From Theobroma cacao (lineage: Eukaryota; Streptophyta; Magnoliopsida; Malvales; Malvaceae): a stretch of DNA of 64,000 nucleotides. The translations under genes and the position numbers were made by a program. The notes under the pieces were generated by a model. The model was not told the origin of the DNA and did no database searches. It worked only from the letters and a program-made list of their open reading frames with translations. Of the stretch, positions 47,122 through 60,960 are shown one piece after another; the stretch's first letter is position 1, and every line of letters starts with the position of its first letter. The stretch is taken from the NCBI RefSeq assembly GCF_000208745.1, contig NC_030857.1, forward strand, positions 4,316,714 to 4,380,713. The letters are read 5' to 3'.

Positions 47122-50100
47122 AACTGTCCCTACAACATGGCGATTGTAATAAAAAAATTCAAAAAAAAAAAGAGAAACACTCCAATAGATTTTAAAAAAG
47201 AAGAGAGAAATGAAAAAACAAAAAAAATAGGAAATGTAAATATCTTATGTAAAATCGTTCTTGTGATTAAGTGATGTGAGAGCTTGAGCTACTTGATTTT
47301 CGGGTTTTGGTTTGCCCTTTTGGCTTATTTTATAAAGAAAAAAAGATATAATATATATATATTGTTTCTTGACAGTTCAACTGCAGCTTAGTATGTTATC
47401 ATATATACTTTGCCTTGGTTCTTTTGTATCTTCTTTTTGATGATGCGTTTAAGAAATGATTAAAGTGAAATAAACGAATGTGGTATGGAAGTATCGCTGC
47501 TTTGTTTTAGTGTTACCTTTGGTTGGCCTTTCTTTGGTTAATGAATACTTTAATTATTTTATATTGTTTAGTTTTTTAAAAAAGTCCACGAGGAACCCGT
47601 GCATCAGGACGAAAGAAAGAGGTACCCACGTTCATCATTGCCGTTCATCTTCTTCGAAATATCTTATCATCTGCCACCTGTCAGAATTTCACCACAACCG
47701 GTAGGTTCCATCCCTTGGTCCCAGTTTTGGACGGCCTAATGACTGTTTGGTTTATGAAATCTTCTACTACTGTTTTTTGCTCAGTAGTCCAATTGTTGTC
47801 TGGTGGGGGGCTATTTAAAAAGATCATGATAAGACGAGATCGAATATCTGGCTGGTCCCTCCTTCACTTTCTCTTTAGAATTATTTGGAATTGTTTGGAA
47901 TGAATTGTTGTTTCTTTTTTCCCTCACCCCATACTTAATCAATGGAAATATAAAATGAAATGCACCCACTAAATTTAGCAATCTTCGTTTTTTCCACGAA
48001 AGACTCAAACTTTTCTTTCTATTGATGTTGACATCATAACTGTTGTGGAGAGAAAGAGATGGAGGAAGTTGGAAGGTGACTTTAAGGATAAGTTTGTTTA
48101 GATTTAATCATCTCTCTTGAGAAATCTAATTGCTGGTTTGAAAATTAGCAGATGGGGAGTGAGCAGAGTCTTGCAAATTTAAGGTAATTTCTCACTGATC
48201 TTCTTTTTCCCCCAATAACATTATACTCAAAACAGCCTGGACTCTTTCTAGTAGTGGGTGGTTAGTCCGTTGAATCAAATACCTGGGAGAGAGAATAGAC
48301 CAGGTCGGTCTGAGTGACGCATGGCCCATGAATGCAATCCCAATCAGCGCCAAGCAAGGTCAAAGGCCTCCTCAAATGTTGGCAACTGACAAAGCTTTGC
48401 TCATGCAACATCTTCAATCCTTGCATGTTGCTACGCTTTGGCACGCTATCTTGGTTTCGAGGCAAAATCATTAGCAACCGAACAAAACCGTCAAACTAGA
48501 CCAACCCAGTTACAGAATTTTTGTGATATCGGACTCGTAAATTGTAATGCACAGTGTTAACATTCTCAGCACTTCTAACTGATTTTTTTATTATATAAAA
48601 TTCGAAATATATAAATATTTTTATATCATGACATAATATTTCGTATTTTATGAAAATAAAATCTTTCAAAATGAATAAGACTTTGCACCCAAACATTTAA
48701 TTAATTGATTGATACATTATTTTTTACTTAAAAAATAAAATTTAAATCTCTTTCTTCAATTATAAAAAAAATAAATAAAACTCATAACTTTAAATCATCC
48801 CTCCCCCGATTAGAAAAAAAAAAAGTGAATAAGACTTATAACTTTAAAACTACTTACTGAATTGAAGCTTTTATCCGTACACTTCGATTGCCATTACACG
48901 TTCTGTTTTTTTTTCTGTGTACTTCGTGCACACATAGCTCTAACCATCCAAAATTCTCGCATGAACCGGTGCCTGCCTGCTATTAGGACAAGCCTATGAC
49001 CATAACATTGCTGCAGATTAACATGGCCCTGGACCTGGATGAATGCCGTGACTTACAGAATTAGTTGCCAAATTACCATTATTTTTTGGGTACATAATTC
49101 AAAAGGGAAAAGAGAGAAGGGATACTTCATCTCAAAATCCAAATTCTCCATTAAAAGGTTACAGCTGTAACCTTTAAACCAATTTTGATTGTTTAAAGTA
49201 AGCCATCTCTTGCTATAATTAAGCAAATTCAATTTGGCTGAAGAGCCAGCAAAGAAAAAAAAAATCGAAACCAAAGAGTTTCTTCGATCTGACTACTCTA
49301 GCCATCGAACCTCATCTTACGACCTCGGAGTTCTTTAATGACTCAGTCCCGAAGAATGATTGAACATGCTCCACTTGATTGCTGCTTATCGGTTCAATTT
49401 AGTTTGGAAGATTTTCCATGTGGCCTTAAAAGAACATAACTATCTTTCTTTTCTTTTCGGAAAAAGCATGAATATGGTAAGATGCATTTATTTGGGGGTC
49501 CAAGGGACCAAGGCCAAGTTAAGATGTGTTGTTCGCTCAATCACACCCTACTCAATTATTAGTCGGGTACGAGACTCTGCACTTGGACCTTTCTAATTAA
49601 TCTGAATTATAGGTACATCTGGTTAGGGGGCCACTTGCCATCACTCGAATCCTTATATGTCACTTAAGAAAGTTTTTAATCACGAATTTTTAAATAAAAT
49701 AATCAAATATGTTAGTTGAAAAATTGTGATTAGACAAAGCATGTTCCTGTGATGAAAATCCTGTTTGCTTTGGTAGAGCAAAAACTACTCCACTTGGTAT
49801 AACCCGAGAGAATGAATGACAGTTTGTGTTGGGTCCATCATTTGAAAAGTCTAGATAGCATTTATTTATGCCTTGCTTTTTGATAATTGCCATCTTGAAT
49901 TTCAATAATCTTCAATCAACCAACCATCAGAATGTAACATAGCTAAACATAAATTAATTTGTAATTACGTCTTATATACATTCTTGAACTATATTAAAAT
50001 TATCGTTTAAATGCTTACTTTTTTATTTATGACAACCGAGCCATCAGTCTATTATTTTGTGTCATTTAAATTCATATAATCAAGCCATCAAATTGCTATT

Positions 50101-53100
50101 TAGTGTCATTTAAGCTCAATTGCATGAAAAATACTATTCATTTAAAAATTTCAAAACCCAAAACCCTCCAACATGATTATCTATATTCATTCATCGAAAT
50201 CCCATCTTTTCTTTTTGATCCAAATTAATTTTTTCAAAACTTAAAATTCAAGACATATGAATTTTTTTACATTTTTTAATATAAACAAAATAGCAAAAAC
50301 ACACAATAATACTAAATTCAAATAACAAAAACACTCACCCTAATCTCATCAAATAATAATACCAAGTTCTTAAGTGTCAACATTGCTTATTTCTACCGAA
50401 GATCTTTAATTGCATTAGTAATGTAGATAGGTTCAATAGTCAAGGGTCAGGGATGTTTACTAACCATGTTAATCTATTTAGGTTTAAAAATATTAATATC
50501 TGATTTGGTTACCATTTGGTGTGTTCTCATGGAACAGATTAAATATAGGACGATTTCGAATTTAAAGTTTGAGATGAGGAGGATACTTGAGCCGGAGGAG
50601 GGAGTGAAAGATTGCTCGTACACGAATCGACCACTTGTGGAGCTACAGTTAGAGTATGTGATGGAGAGGGGAGTTGGTACAGGATTTTGTTACACAAATT
50701 GGGATAGGCACAGTAAGTATCTATGCGCTAGCCAGAAGATGTTGCAGACAAATTGGTGTTAGTATTGATTAGAGTAGAAAGAGGAAGTGATGAGTGTACT
50801 GGCTAGCCATTAAGGTTGGGAAAAGTCTTTTGCCTAATTAAAGACTAAATGCTTTACTCAGCACATGGCAATGTGTCGTGAAGTTCATTCATGACAATTC
50901 ACTTTTCAATACAAAATTATCAAACAAAACATGTCTTGAAGTAATTATTTTCTGAGTGATAAGATTTAGATAAAAGGATGCACTTTGATATTTGAAATAA
51001 TCTATTAAGTTACAAAGCATGGTAGTTGGGGAATCGTAGTGGGAAGGGAAAGAAGTGATGGAGAAATAACAGGGGGGAGGGTCACGGATGGGAGCAAGGG
51101 GGATGGTGATGGAACCAAATATCTGACGGTATAAAGCCCAGGAGTCGCTAGCAACGGTGACAGTCTAATAAGGGAAAGGAGATTGAAGAATGAGGGGAGT
51201 GACAATGTGATTTTTCTCATTTTTTCCCCAAGAATCTAGTGGGTTTTTTGTTTTAGGTTTTTTTTTTTAAGTTTAATTAATTAAATTTATAAAAAGTATA
51301 AAATAATTATTTTATTTCATTGTCTAATAATAATTGCAACGGCATTAAATTTTATCCGTATTTAATTGTCTCATTATCAATGCCATTAGGATCTCATTTT
51401 AGAAGAACTAATAAAGAATATTAACATTTTTTAGTTGAATTAAATTGAAATGATACAACATAATAGTTTGATGATTTAATTGTTTCAAATAAAAAAATAA
51501 AATTTTTTTCTTATTGTGGAAGACTTATTTTAAAATTATGACTAAAAAAAATCTCATGTTGAAATCATTTCTCTTTCTTTCGACTTGAACCGATTCAATA
51601 CAGATTTGATGGAAAATTGACTCCCCCCCATGGAAAAAAAAAATCTGATCACAGGACTCAGAAACATAGGCTTTTCAAAAAAAAAAAAAAAAGAACTCAG
51701 AAGCATAGGACAAATTACTTTGAGCGAAGTATTGCAGTTCTACGGCCGTGCTGGATATTTTGGTGCCACTTCCACAGCCCATGAGGCCAGGACATATTTA
51801 CATCATTTACACAAAACCCAAGATTTTAAATTTCAGGACCCTGGCCCCAGCCTCCAGAGCGCCCAAACAGGCAAACCTATGCAAGGCTGAGATTTCATAA
51901 CCCCTTGGCCCTTTTTCAGTGCCAAAAAAACAGAAGAGAAGTAACATGAAGGGCTATGTTCCAAATTCCCAGCCTAATTCTGGATCAGTTTTTAATTGAG
52001 ATCTTTCAATTTTTTGTGGATGTAGTATTACTCCTCACAACTAGCTTTCTTGCCTCTGTACTGCAAAAGACCTGTCGTGTGTATGCTTAAAAACCATGCA
52101 TTCTTCCTGGCTTTTTATGTTACAACATTACATACTTGTTCCTAGTTTTACATATTGTCTATATATTTGTCTGTTCTGACATCCCTGGCTGTTTGTTGGT
52201 TTTTCTTTTTCTTCTTTCTTTTTTTGAACGAGCAATATTCTAAAATTCATGTATTCAAAAGAAAAATGTGGGTACATAAATGGACAGACGGGGACATTGA
52301 AGAGACTCCCATCGGTCGGCTGTGAGAAAATCAGGCTTTTTAAAATAACTCTTTTTGACCAAACTGTAGAGAGCCTGGTAAATGGAGAGAAACTGGTTGT
52401 ATAGGCAATTAATACTGTCAGGCATCTTTCTCCACATGCTGCTGACTTTGCTGAGGGTAACGGACATACTCCATCCATCCCTTGACGAAGGAGATACGTA
52501 GCTAGCATTCATCCGCCTCATACATGGCGGTGCATGAGTGCAAGGTGATGAATGAACTTCACTGTCAGCAGTTGCTGTAAACTTGGATTATAGTGAGGTA
52601 AATAAGTTGGAAAGTTCCATACCGATTTGAAGACTCAAAGAGACACCTTTAAGTTTCAGGCTAATGGATGTAGAATACTTTTATGTTCAACAAATTCCAT
52701 GGTTAAGCTCTACTCGTTGAAAATGTGAATGAATGACTGGCTGATTACTAATTGGATTGAATTATTTGCGAGTGGTTGTTGCGTATTGACGTTTAGCCCT
52801 CTAAGTATGTTTTTTCCAACTGTCGGTACATCCGTACATGCACAAATTCGTAGCCAAGGAAAACTCTTGGACGTTTCCCTGCGTCTCTTGTTTCTGTTTT
52901 CCGTAGCTTTTCTAATACAAAGTAATAATAAAGCAAAATTCCAAATAACTTTTGCTTATAAACCCATTAGAAGATGCAGTACGAAGTTCAGGATGTGATC
53001 ATTCAACCTTGGATTTATAGGGTTGAGTGGGATGGAGACTTGGCTGAAAACTGGAAAATCATAAGTTCGAACAGTAATATTCTTCTTTGTACTACCAAAA

Positions 53101-54256
53101 AAAAAAATCAAGAGAATCTCTATTCTCTTCTTTATGGCTTTTAGCAGTGGCTGAAGAGAACCTATAACAGTAGTTATTCCAAAAATTAAGCTTGATCTTT
53201 AACTTGACGCTTTGATATTCTGATATTCTGATTCTGCTTCTCTTTGATACGAAAACTTGCACAATTTTTGTATGGATAAGAGGCGAAGAAGCAATCATTA
53301 AAGCTTGTTGAAGCAAGAGAAGATAATTGTCCTTTTGTATTCTCTATGACTCTATATATCCTCTTGTTTTCTTCCCTAATCTCTCTCCCTCCTCTTTATA
53401 CTTTATTTTGCTGTATCTTTTTGTTCCAAAGCAGGAAGGAACATATATAAAAGCATCCCTGTAATATAATTGCTTTAATTTTATGATTTCATTATTGTTC
53501 AAATCACTTTTAGATTCTCTTTTGTCATCCTAAGCATTAAAATATCAAGTTCAAGTTGTTGCAGTAAATAAATATCGAGATGGAAAATTGAGTGTTATAG
53601 CCCAGCATTGCACATATTTTTCCTGTACGTGCCAGCTGGGTGTTATAGTAAGTACTGAAGAATGGCAAAATCTTAGCACAAATCGCTAAAGCAAGTGAAA
53701 TGACAACTGGAAAGCGTAAACGTAAAGGACGGCTTGGAATTCTTAAAGAACATTGCTGGGGACACAGAATCTCCGGAGAAGGCCATCATATTGATGGGTC
53801 ATGTTCAGGTTTAGATCCTAGCTAGCAGGCTAGCAACCAGACGCCAAACCAAAGGCCGAAGGTACTCTCCCACTCCTACATGCCACAATATTTCTTCTAC
53901 AAAAACTAATAAAGACTTGCAAAATTGGAGGTGCCCAGAAAGTGCTATCAACGCTGTGAACATTTTCATTTCTTCTTCACTCGTCGGAATAAAGAAAAAG
54001 AAAGGCTACGTCAAATTGCAACACAAAATACTAATCAAGTCGAAAAACACACAAGCAAACGAAGAAGAGAAAGCCAAAAACTTCACGTCCTCACGTGACA
54101 ATCACGTGGGTATTTTATCCCTTTTCGAAAAAAAAAAGATCATCATAATATTATCCTCATGAGTCCAAGGACCCTATTGTCCACAAGTTATTCGACAGGT
54201 GTCGACATCCCCTTGCTTATTACACATCTTTCCCTGGACCCCACCCCTAGCAAAAC
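47122..54256. other. Intergenic, ARM-repeat gene to D14
   Basis: About 7 kb without a supportable gene. It contains a TA run near 47350, many A/T runs, and an open frame at 50466-50762 (98 codons) without a recognisable family. Two CACGTG sites lie at 54092-54097 and 54103-54108, just beyond the D14 3' end. Confidence 0.5.
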
Positions 54257-55164
54257 TCACCGTGCAAGGGCTCGCCTGAGCACTTGAGCCAGCAACGCTG
54301 GTGCGCTCAAATGAGGCAAATGGCCTTCCGTCTTCAGAATCTCGATCGTGGTTCGTCCCCCTAGATGAGTCCTTAAATATTCCGCGACCGAAGCTGGAAC
54401 CGAGACGTCCCTGGCTGTCTGAACCACGCAACATGGTACTCTGACCAGGCCAAGTACCCCTCTCAGATCACTGTTGAATACGGTCCTGCAAACGAATAGT
54501 GATATGTCCGGCCTCATGTTAAAAAGGGTTCGGCTGAATTCTCGAACCGCTGTTGGCACATCAGCCCCCACGGCCAGTGGGGCGAACCCGTTGACCCAGG
54601 CTTCATAATTCGCTTCCATTGCAGAAAAAACCTTCTCAATTTCACCTTGCTCGAACCCTCCATGGTAATCGTTGTCATTAAGAAACCTGGAACCCACAAA
54701 TTTCATTTTCAATTTAACTTTATTTCATCATTAAAGCAAACTTATGCACAAAAAATAATTCCTCTTCTTCTTCTTCTTCTTCTGTTCTTTTACCTGGGAG
54801 AAGCGCCGATAAGGATGAGTTTGCTGAAGAGTTCAGGGCGGCGAATGGAAGCTAAGGTACCAATCATAGCGGAGACAGAGTGACCAACGTAAGCGCAACG
54901 ATCAACGCCAAGAGCATCAAGAATGTTAAGCAAGTCATCAACGTAGGCATCAAGAGTTGTGTACCTTCTAAAATCGAAGTAATCAGGGTTGACACTTCCA
55001 GCACAGACGAGGTCGTATAGAATTACACGATAATAAGGTGTGAAAAGCGGGACAATGCGTTGCCAGGCTGATTGGTCCGTGCCAAACCCGTGAGCAAGCA
55101 CCAGAAATTTCTCGCCGGAACCATCTATTCGGACATTCAAAGCTTCTAAAAGGAAGTTTCCCAT
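54257..55164 (-). CDS. D14: D14 strigolactone receptor
   Basis: Two exons on the minus strand, 54794-55164 and 54257-54686, encode 266 residues, one fewer than Arabidopsis D14. The alpha/beta-hydrolase text is nearly that of D14: [12 protein letters not shown] (oxyanion region), [16 protein letters not shown], the nucleophile elbow GHSVSAMIG with Ser96, Asp217 in TARDVSVP and His246 in [11 protein letters not shown], completing the catalytic triad. D14 hydrolyses strigolactone and then recruits the F-box protein MAX2/D3 to degrade D53/SMXL repressors, limiting branching. [32 protein letters not shown] in the lid distinguishes it from KAI2 and DLK2. The single intron sits at ASPR|FLND, as in D14 genes. 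Confidence 0.95.
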
Positions 55165-56599
55165 AAGGGCTTGTTCTGGAGAATACTTGGAGAGAAGGGA
55201 AGTGCTTAAAAATAATACTTACTAGAAATGTGTTTGGTTGGGGTAGGTTAGTTGCTACCAGTCTATTGCAGATTTGGACTGATATTTATATTGGTTTGAA
55301 GAAGGATCTTTCGTTCTTTACTTACTAAAACGGTATTGATTGTGGCAAGTTATTGACTTTGATAGTGATGGTTTTATCTAGGTGAATTTGGGGCATGCAA
55401 TCTAACTCCAATATTATGTTGTGTGAAGGAGGTCAAAACTGTAGGACTGCGAGTTCTCTCTGGACAGCCATTGACTTGTATGCTAATGCTATGGATAGCT
55501 GTTAGACTAGCGGCACCTCTCACTTGCTTCTGTCAATTTTTTGTTCTCCTTGTCTCCCGTCATGTTTTGATCTCTAGACTTTTGCCGATATTTCTTGTTG
55601 TAGGATAAGTGACTGGATGCATAGCCTTGAAAGGAGATTTCGAAGACCAAAAGGTTCCCCTCAATCAAGGGAGTTTATTTTTAACGGTTGGTATGAATCA
55701 TTTGGGGGAGAAAAATAGTTGAAATTCGTGAATGATGATGCAATAGGCAACAACCTCAAGTGAAATTAAAAACGTGAATCTGCATTCAAACTTCCACTTT
55801 TAAGTTTTATCTAACTGTCGCGTGTTAGTTCCCTTGTGCACCCGTACCAGCAGGACCACTCACTTCATTCCAAACTTTGAACTGGAGCACCAAAAACTTG
55901 TTGAGCTTGGGCCGTGGGACACAATTTTTGGACCAATTATAGCAGGATTCTGCCATACCTTATCGGCACAGGGTTTTGCCGCCCTATTTGGCTTTTCTCG
56001 TGTCCCATTTTTTAAAATTGGTCTACATCCTGTATAACAGCACATTGTCAGTGGTGGGAGTTAGAGCTAAACCAAGAATTGTTTTGCGAGCAAATATCGT
56101 TTTTCCTTTTTTACCAAAAAAAGGCATGCAACATTATCTCCCACATGCCTATAAATTCAACCAATAATAAAGTATTTTCTAGAAAGTTTTTAATGTCTAG
56201 CTGTTTTCAGGCCTCCGGATTAAAACTATAGAAGTGACATGCCTGATAGAGATGGTGCATGTCAAACTCAGTCCCTTATTCTCTGTAGAAGATAAGGAAA
56301 AAAGAATCAGTAGATTAATTTCTAGAAGCAGGGTTATCTGGGATCTATTATTCCAGTGGTCCTGAGAAAATTGGATTTTGCCGTAGAAGGGTAGCAATGA
56401 CCAATGATAACAATTTCATAGAAAGACTTAAACTTGACTCCCTTTATCTTCAGTACATAGGCCAAATGGCAATGGCAGGAATAGTAGGATGGCAGCCCTG
56501 ACCAAAATAACAATGTTAAGTATAATTTGTCTATTTATCTTCAGCAAGGTTAATGAGTACTTTTTTTCCAGTTTAGATCTGCTATATTTCTCGCTATTA

Positions 56600-56842
56600 A
56601 TCAGTTATGTTTTGTGATTATTATGGTGCAAGTGGCTGCAGCCTGCAGTTGCATGCTGACGTTATTGGGGATGATAAAAGATGAGAATTGAAGCAGGAGG
56701 TGTAGATATGCTGCATGTATGTTTCTTTCACCTCTAGTCTGCTGTGTTTTGTTTTGTTATTGTTATGAAGCTAATGGCTGCATCCTGCATTTGCTTGCTG
56801 ACGTTATCGGTGATGATAAGAAATGACAATTGAAGCCAGAAG
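56600..56842 (+). repeat. Imperfect tandem repeat, period 142 bp
   Basis: Two copies of about 100 bp share GCTGACGTTAT, GATGATAA and AATTGAAGC words in order, with copy starts 142 bp apart. They differ at many positions, so the duplication is not recent. Confidence 0.7.
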
Positions 56843-59800
56843 AGAGAAAGACAACATGCACAACAAACAAGCAGTGGCTCCATGCAATGCAAGGGAAAGC
56901 AATGTTAGAATCAAAACAGAAATATTATTCTTACCACTGATTAGATTGTGTCATGGAAATTGCTGAGATTGTGTTGGGTATGAATGTTACACATGGTAAA
57001 TGAGCAGAGGCCCTGTAGGGTCACGCTGGAATCTGATTCAATGGGGGTAGCCTTCACCTAAAAGATATGGTGCATATGGTCCATTTTTTTCTTGTTGCCG
57101 CATCCAACCCATTGGCCACTGAATTGACCACCCTACATTTTTCTGTGCATCTTTTTAGAAAATTTAATCCTCTTTGACAAAGATTGGCCTTCGCAAGCAT
57201 AAGAAGCTGCTTTTTCTTCTCTCTTTCCACAATTGTACTACTACTTTTGCCAAATTAACTGCAATAGTACCACAAGCTTGCTGTAATCACTAACTTCATC
57301 TTTACAAAGACAAATCGCTAGCCAATTACCATACTTCAGGGTCTTCCCCACTGGTGGTGCTTCCACGAAAAGCGAGAAAAAGAGGGCATCATTACAAGCA
57401 CTGAAGCACTCGATTGCTATAAGAATATCATCAATATGTAGCAAGTTTTCTACCCACGTGGCGCACACGACCATCGTCTAGATCGATAATTCAATGAACA
57501 ATTATACATACACTCCCACATCTCACTTGTCACTTCTGTATACATCTTCCTCATTTATTTTTATTGGCATACTAGTTCGTTAATGGTATTATCTTAAAAT
57601 AAGGACCAGAAAGACTCGAGGACATAATTAATCTCCAATACAGTGAATTCTTGCCAGTTTTTGCTTTTACACGGTTTGCCATGGTTTATGATATGAGTGA
57701 TATAAGCATGCAAATGTAATGTGATATATAAAAATAATATGATATTTCAATTTGTCCGAAGCCGTAGATTGTAATTGACTGGACTAAGCATTGCTCTCCG
57801 TTTACACTTTCTTGTTTTTCCCTATTGTTTGGTGGAAATTTAATGACAGAACTTAAGGATTGGGACCAGGAAATGACATCCATGAGCAGATGAGCAGACA
57901 AGTTTAGCATCAAACAGGGTGAACTCAGCTAATTTGCTTGTCACCTTAGGCAGGCGAAGCTGAGCTAGTAGGCTCCGAAATTTCCATCAAACAATTAAAG
58001 GGCATGTGAGGACACGAGATTTAAAGTTTGCAGATGAGTTAGCAGATAAGTTATGGGGATCTGGGGCGCCCCCCCCTGCGGCCCAACGCTGGCATATCGT
58101 GAAAAATGACACTAAGATAGAGAGATAGAGAATATACGTGGTTTGGGTATGGTTTCGTTTCGTACAACCTTGTGGAGGCAAGTTTGCTTGGAGTCTTTAA
58201 TTGGTTTGATGAGTCACAGGGCTTATCTTATCTAAACTTTATATTCTTCTTTTCTTTAACTTTGTAGTCTCACATCTACCCATATTCGACCTTGTCTAGG
58301 TAAAGAATGGGATAGATGAGAGAGAATGGAATAGCTTCAACTTTCTTTTTGAATGACAGATGGGCAAATAACATTCATTCAGATTTAGGTAAGCATTTTC
58401 CATGAAACCTTAAAAGTCAAACAAAACACAAGTTCTGGTCCTAGTAAACTAGGGCTCTGTGGACAGGATAAGTTAACAGAAACAGGATAATTTAACAGAA
58501 AGAAATTGGACTTTGAAATTAACTAATTTTATGTTATGTCTAATCACTACTGGTATTGGCAGATTCTGCACAGAATGTAGACTCAAGTTGAAATGTCAAC
58601 CTCATCTAAATCTAATACTTGCATAACCCATATATTCTTCTCCTCTTTAGATTATGCTTAATGGGAAAAACAGAGAGTTAAAAGGTGTACATCAAATGTA
58701 CTTTGGTCTAATAGCTAAGCCACATAACAAAAAGGAACACAGTGTAATCCAACCTCTTAGAGAATCAGAACCAGTGTTTTTGTCCTTTAAACTTTCATCC
58801 CATATTGGTGTACATGCTCTATTTATGTACTGAAGAGATCAGTTAACCCATATTTTGTATTACTACTCTAATTATTGTTAAAAAAAATTATAATTAGCCT
58901 TATATATAATTATTGGATTCCCATCTGTGGAAGAAAGAGAGAGTTGGATACTTGGGTTTCATTTTCTTTTATCATTGCCGACTAGATTATTGTTAAAGAA
59001 CAAACTTTCGACATAATCATTCACTTTCTTTTAACCTTCTTTTCTTTTTAATCAACCAAGTCTGTCTCTCTTTAGTCCTGTTACCATTACCAATGATGGA
59101 TCATATTTACTGCTTATAATTAGAAAAAGATGGAGATTAAAGATATGTGAATGTAGTCTGAGTTTTCACTTTTCTGGCATGCGTGTAGATGCCACGCCTG
59201 TGGCTCCCAGATGATGCGCTGACTCGTAATTAGATTTGATATGTGTACCTAGTTGGATAAGGTGGGTTGATTTCATGTCCTACTTCCTTCAAAATCTTTG
59301 GTGCTTTCCACCATACATAATTAATGTAAAACCACTAGAATTTTCCTCGAAATTATTAGAAACTTGATTCTGATGATTTCTGTAATGATTACAGTTCATG
59401 CCCCCTCCCCCTTCTTTTAAATCATCCTTGGGAAACTAGCTAGAGTTTCCTATAAGCTTGGAATTCTTTCGATCAAGACATTTTTCTTGCCATCATGTGG
59501 CCTTTATCATGGCTTTAGCTTATAAGCCTTTTTTTCCCCTGGCAGTTGGGACATATTATTATCTTTATCAATTTCATTTTTCTTTCATAACAGGTGCTTA
59601 ACTTTTAGATTTGTTCACTTTTCAGGTGAAGGTGGGGTGGCGGGGTGTGTGCATATTAGTTGCAATTCTTGTGGCTAAGTTAGATTTTGTTTTGATATGG
59701 GGTATTAATATAAGGAAAAACTTGCTAACAGCCAGTTGGAGCTATGTAAAAATGCATAAATTCTGGTTTTGGGCTCTTGGTTGTTTTTGTTCATATTCAT

Positions 59801-60576
59801 GAGAAGGGTTTTATGATGATAGAAAGGTTGAGGAACAAGGGAGGGATTTTCTGCTTTGCAATTCTTCTTTTGATGCTCTTCTTATGATAGGAAATGATTA
59901 CATTTCCTATCTTTTTATGAGTGCAGACTAAGGATTTTCAAAAAAACATACTAAGTAAAAAAGAAAGGATAAGGGGACACGAGGAGGGATGGGTGATTGG
60001 ACTGCGGTTGCACGCGTCGTCCATGGGCTCAACTCCACATACATATATAGTTCTTTTGTTCTGAGATTCTGAGGATTTTGGTGGGGTTTCCATTATAGGT
60101 CTGGCAGTCTACTTTCTCTTCTGTTACTGTTCTATCCGATACATGATGCTAAAAAGTATCAACAACTACTTCTCATCTTGTTTCTATGCCTGTCAAAGTG
60201 GTCGTTGAAATTTTCTATCTGATTCTCGTTTCTTTCTTTCTTTGCTCTGCTCTGACTCCAGCACACTAGCACCAACACCATAAAACATGGTCCTATTTGA
60301 TTCTCCTACGACTTTGTCCTTTAAAAAACCACTTTTGTCTTTTAATATTCATTTTTTTTATGCATTAGCTTTCTTTGCCTGTCCTTTTCTGGGTCGGTTG
60401 ATTTCTTTCTAATTACTAGTACTGCTACTATGGAAGAAAAAAGTTATATAAAATGACACAAGTCACAGAACAAGGGAAGAAACAATGCATTGGTAGCTTT
60501 TCTCAGTTATATAAATAGTCAGGCATTTGATAACTTTCGGCCAGGGGCTGACTGGAAACAAAACCGAACCTGGATA

Positions 60577-60618
60577 GGGCCCGCAGTTGTATGATATGGG
60601 CCCGCAGTTGTATGATAT
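60577..60618 (+). repeat. Exact 21-bp tandem repeat, two copies
   Basis: The 21-mer beginning GGGCCCGCAGTTG occurs twice head to tail without mismatch, followed by a partial third start GGGC. Confidence 0.85.
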
Positions 60619-60937
60619 GGGCTGTTTTCTCCCAACTCTACAACCAAATTAGAAGACTTGTCTGATCATTTAAGCCCAATTGCCCATTAGCATAAAACCA
60701 GTACTGCCTAACGAGCATAACCACAAAAGATAGAAAGTAGAATACAACAGACACTTTAATGAACCAAAATGCATAACTATACTGCTCCAACTTTCTATAT
60801 AAGCTCCTATTAGGTGGCTTAGCAAGGACATTTGACAGACTGTTGAATCTTTAGATTGATAAAAAAAAAACTGTAGCATCTGAGAGTGATTTACTAGTGG
60901 AAGTTAAACTATTTCTTTCCTCCCCAAGTGTGATAAA

Positions 60938-60960
60938 CAAACCAAACCAAACCAAACCAA
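60938..60960 (+). repeat. AAACC pentanucleotide repeat
   Basis: Four to five tandem units of AAACC/CAAAC. A simple microsatellite. Confidence 0.8.

Noticed and set aside
50466..50762. 98-codon plus-strand open frame
   Set aside because: Somewhat coding-like composition, but no family, no splice partners and no repeat context. Not enough to call a gene.
52507..52554. Short hairpin CATTCATC...GATGAATG
   Set aside because: Eight paired bases with a poorly paired interior are expected by chance in AT-rich intergenic DNA. It is not a convincing miRNA precursor.
54174..54434. 86-codon frame overlapping D14 exon 2
   Set aside because: Alternative frame of D14 with no family resemblance.
58000..58200. 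LTR-like words near ATATACGTGGTTTGG
   Set aside because: Resembles sequence seen in some plant LTRs, but there are no paired LTRs, primer-binding site or coding remnants in the window.
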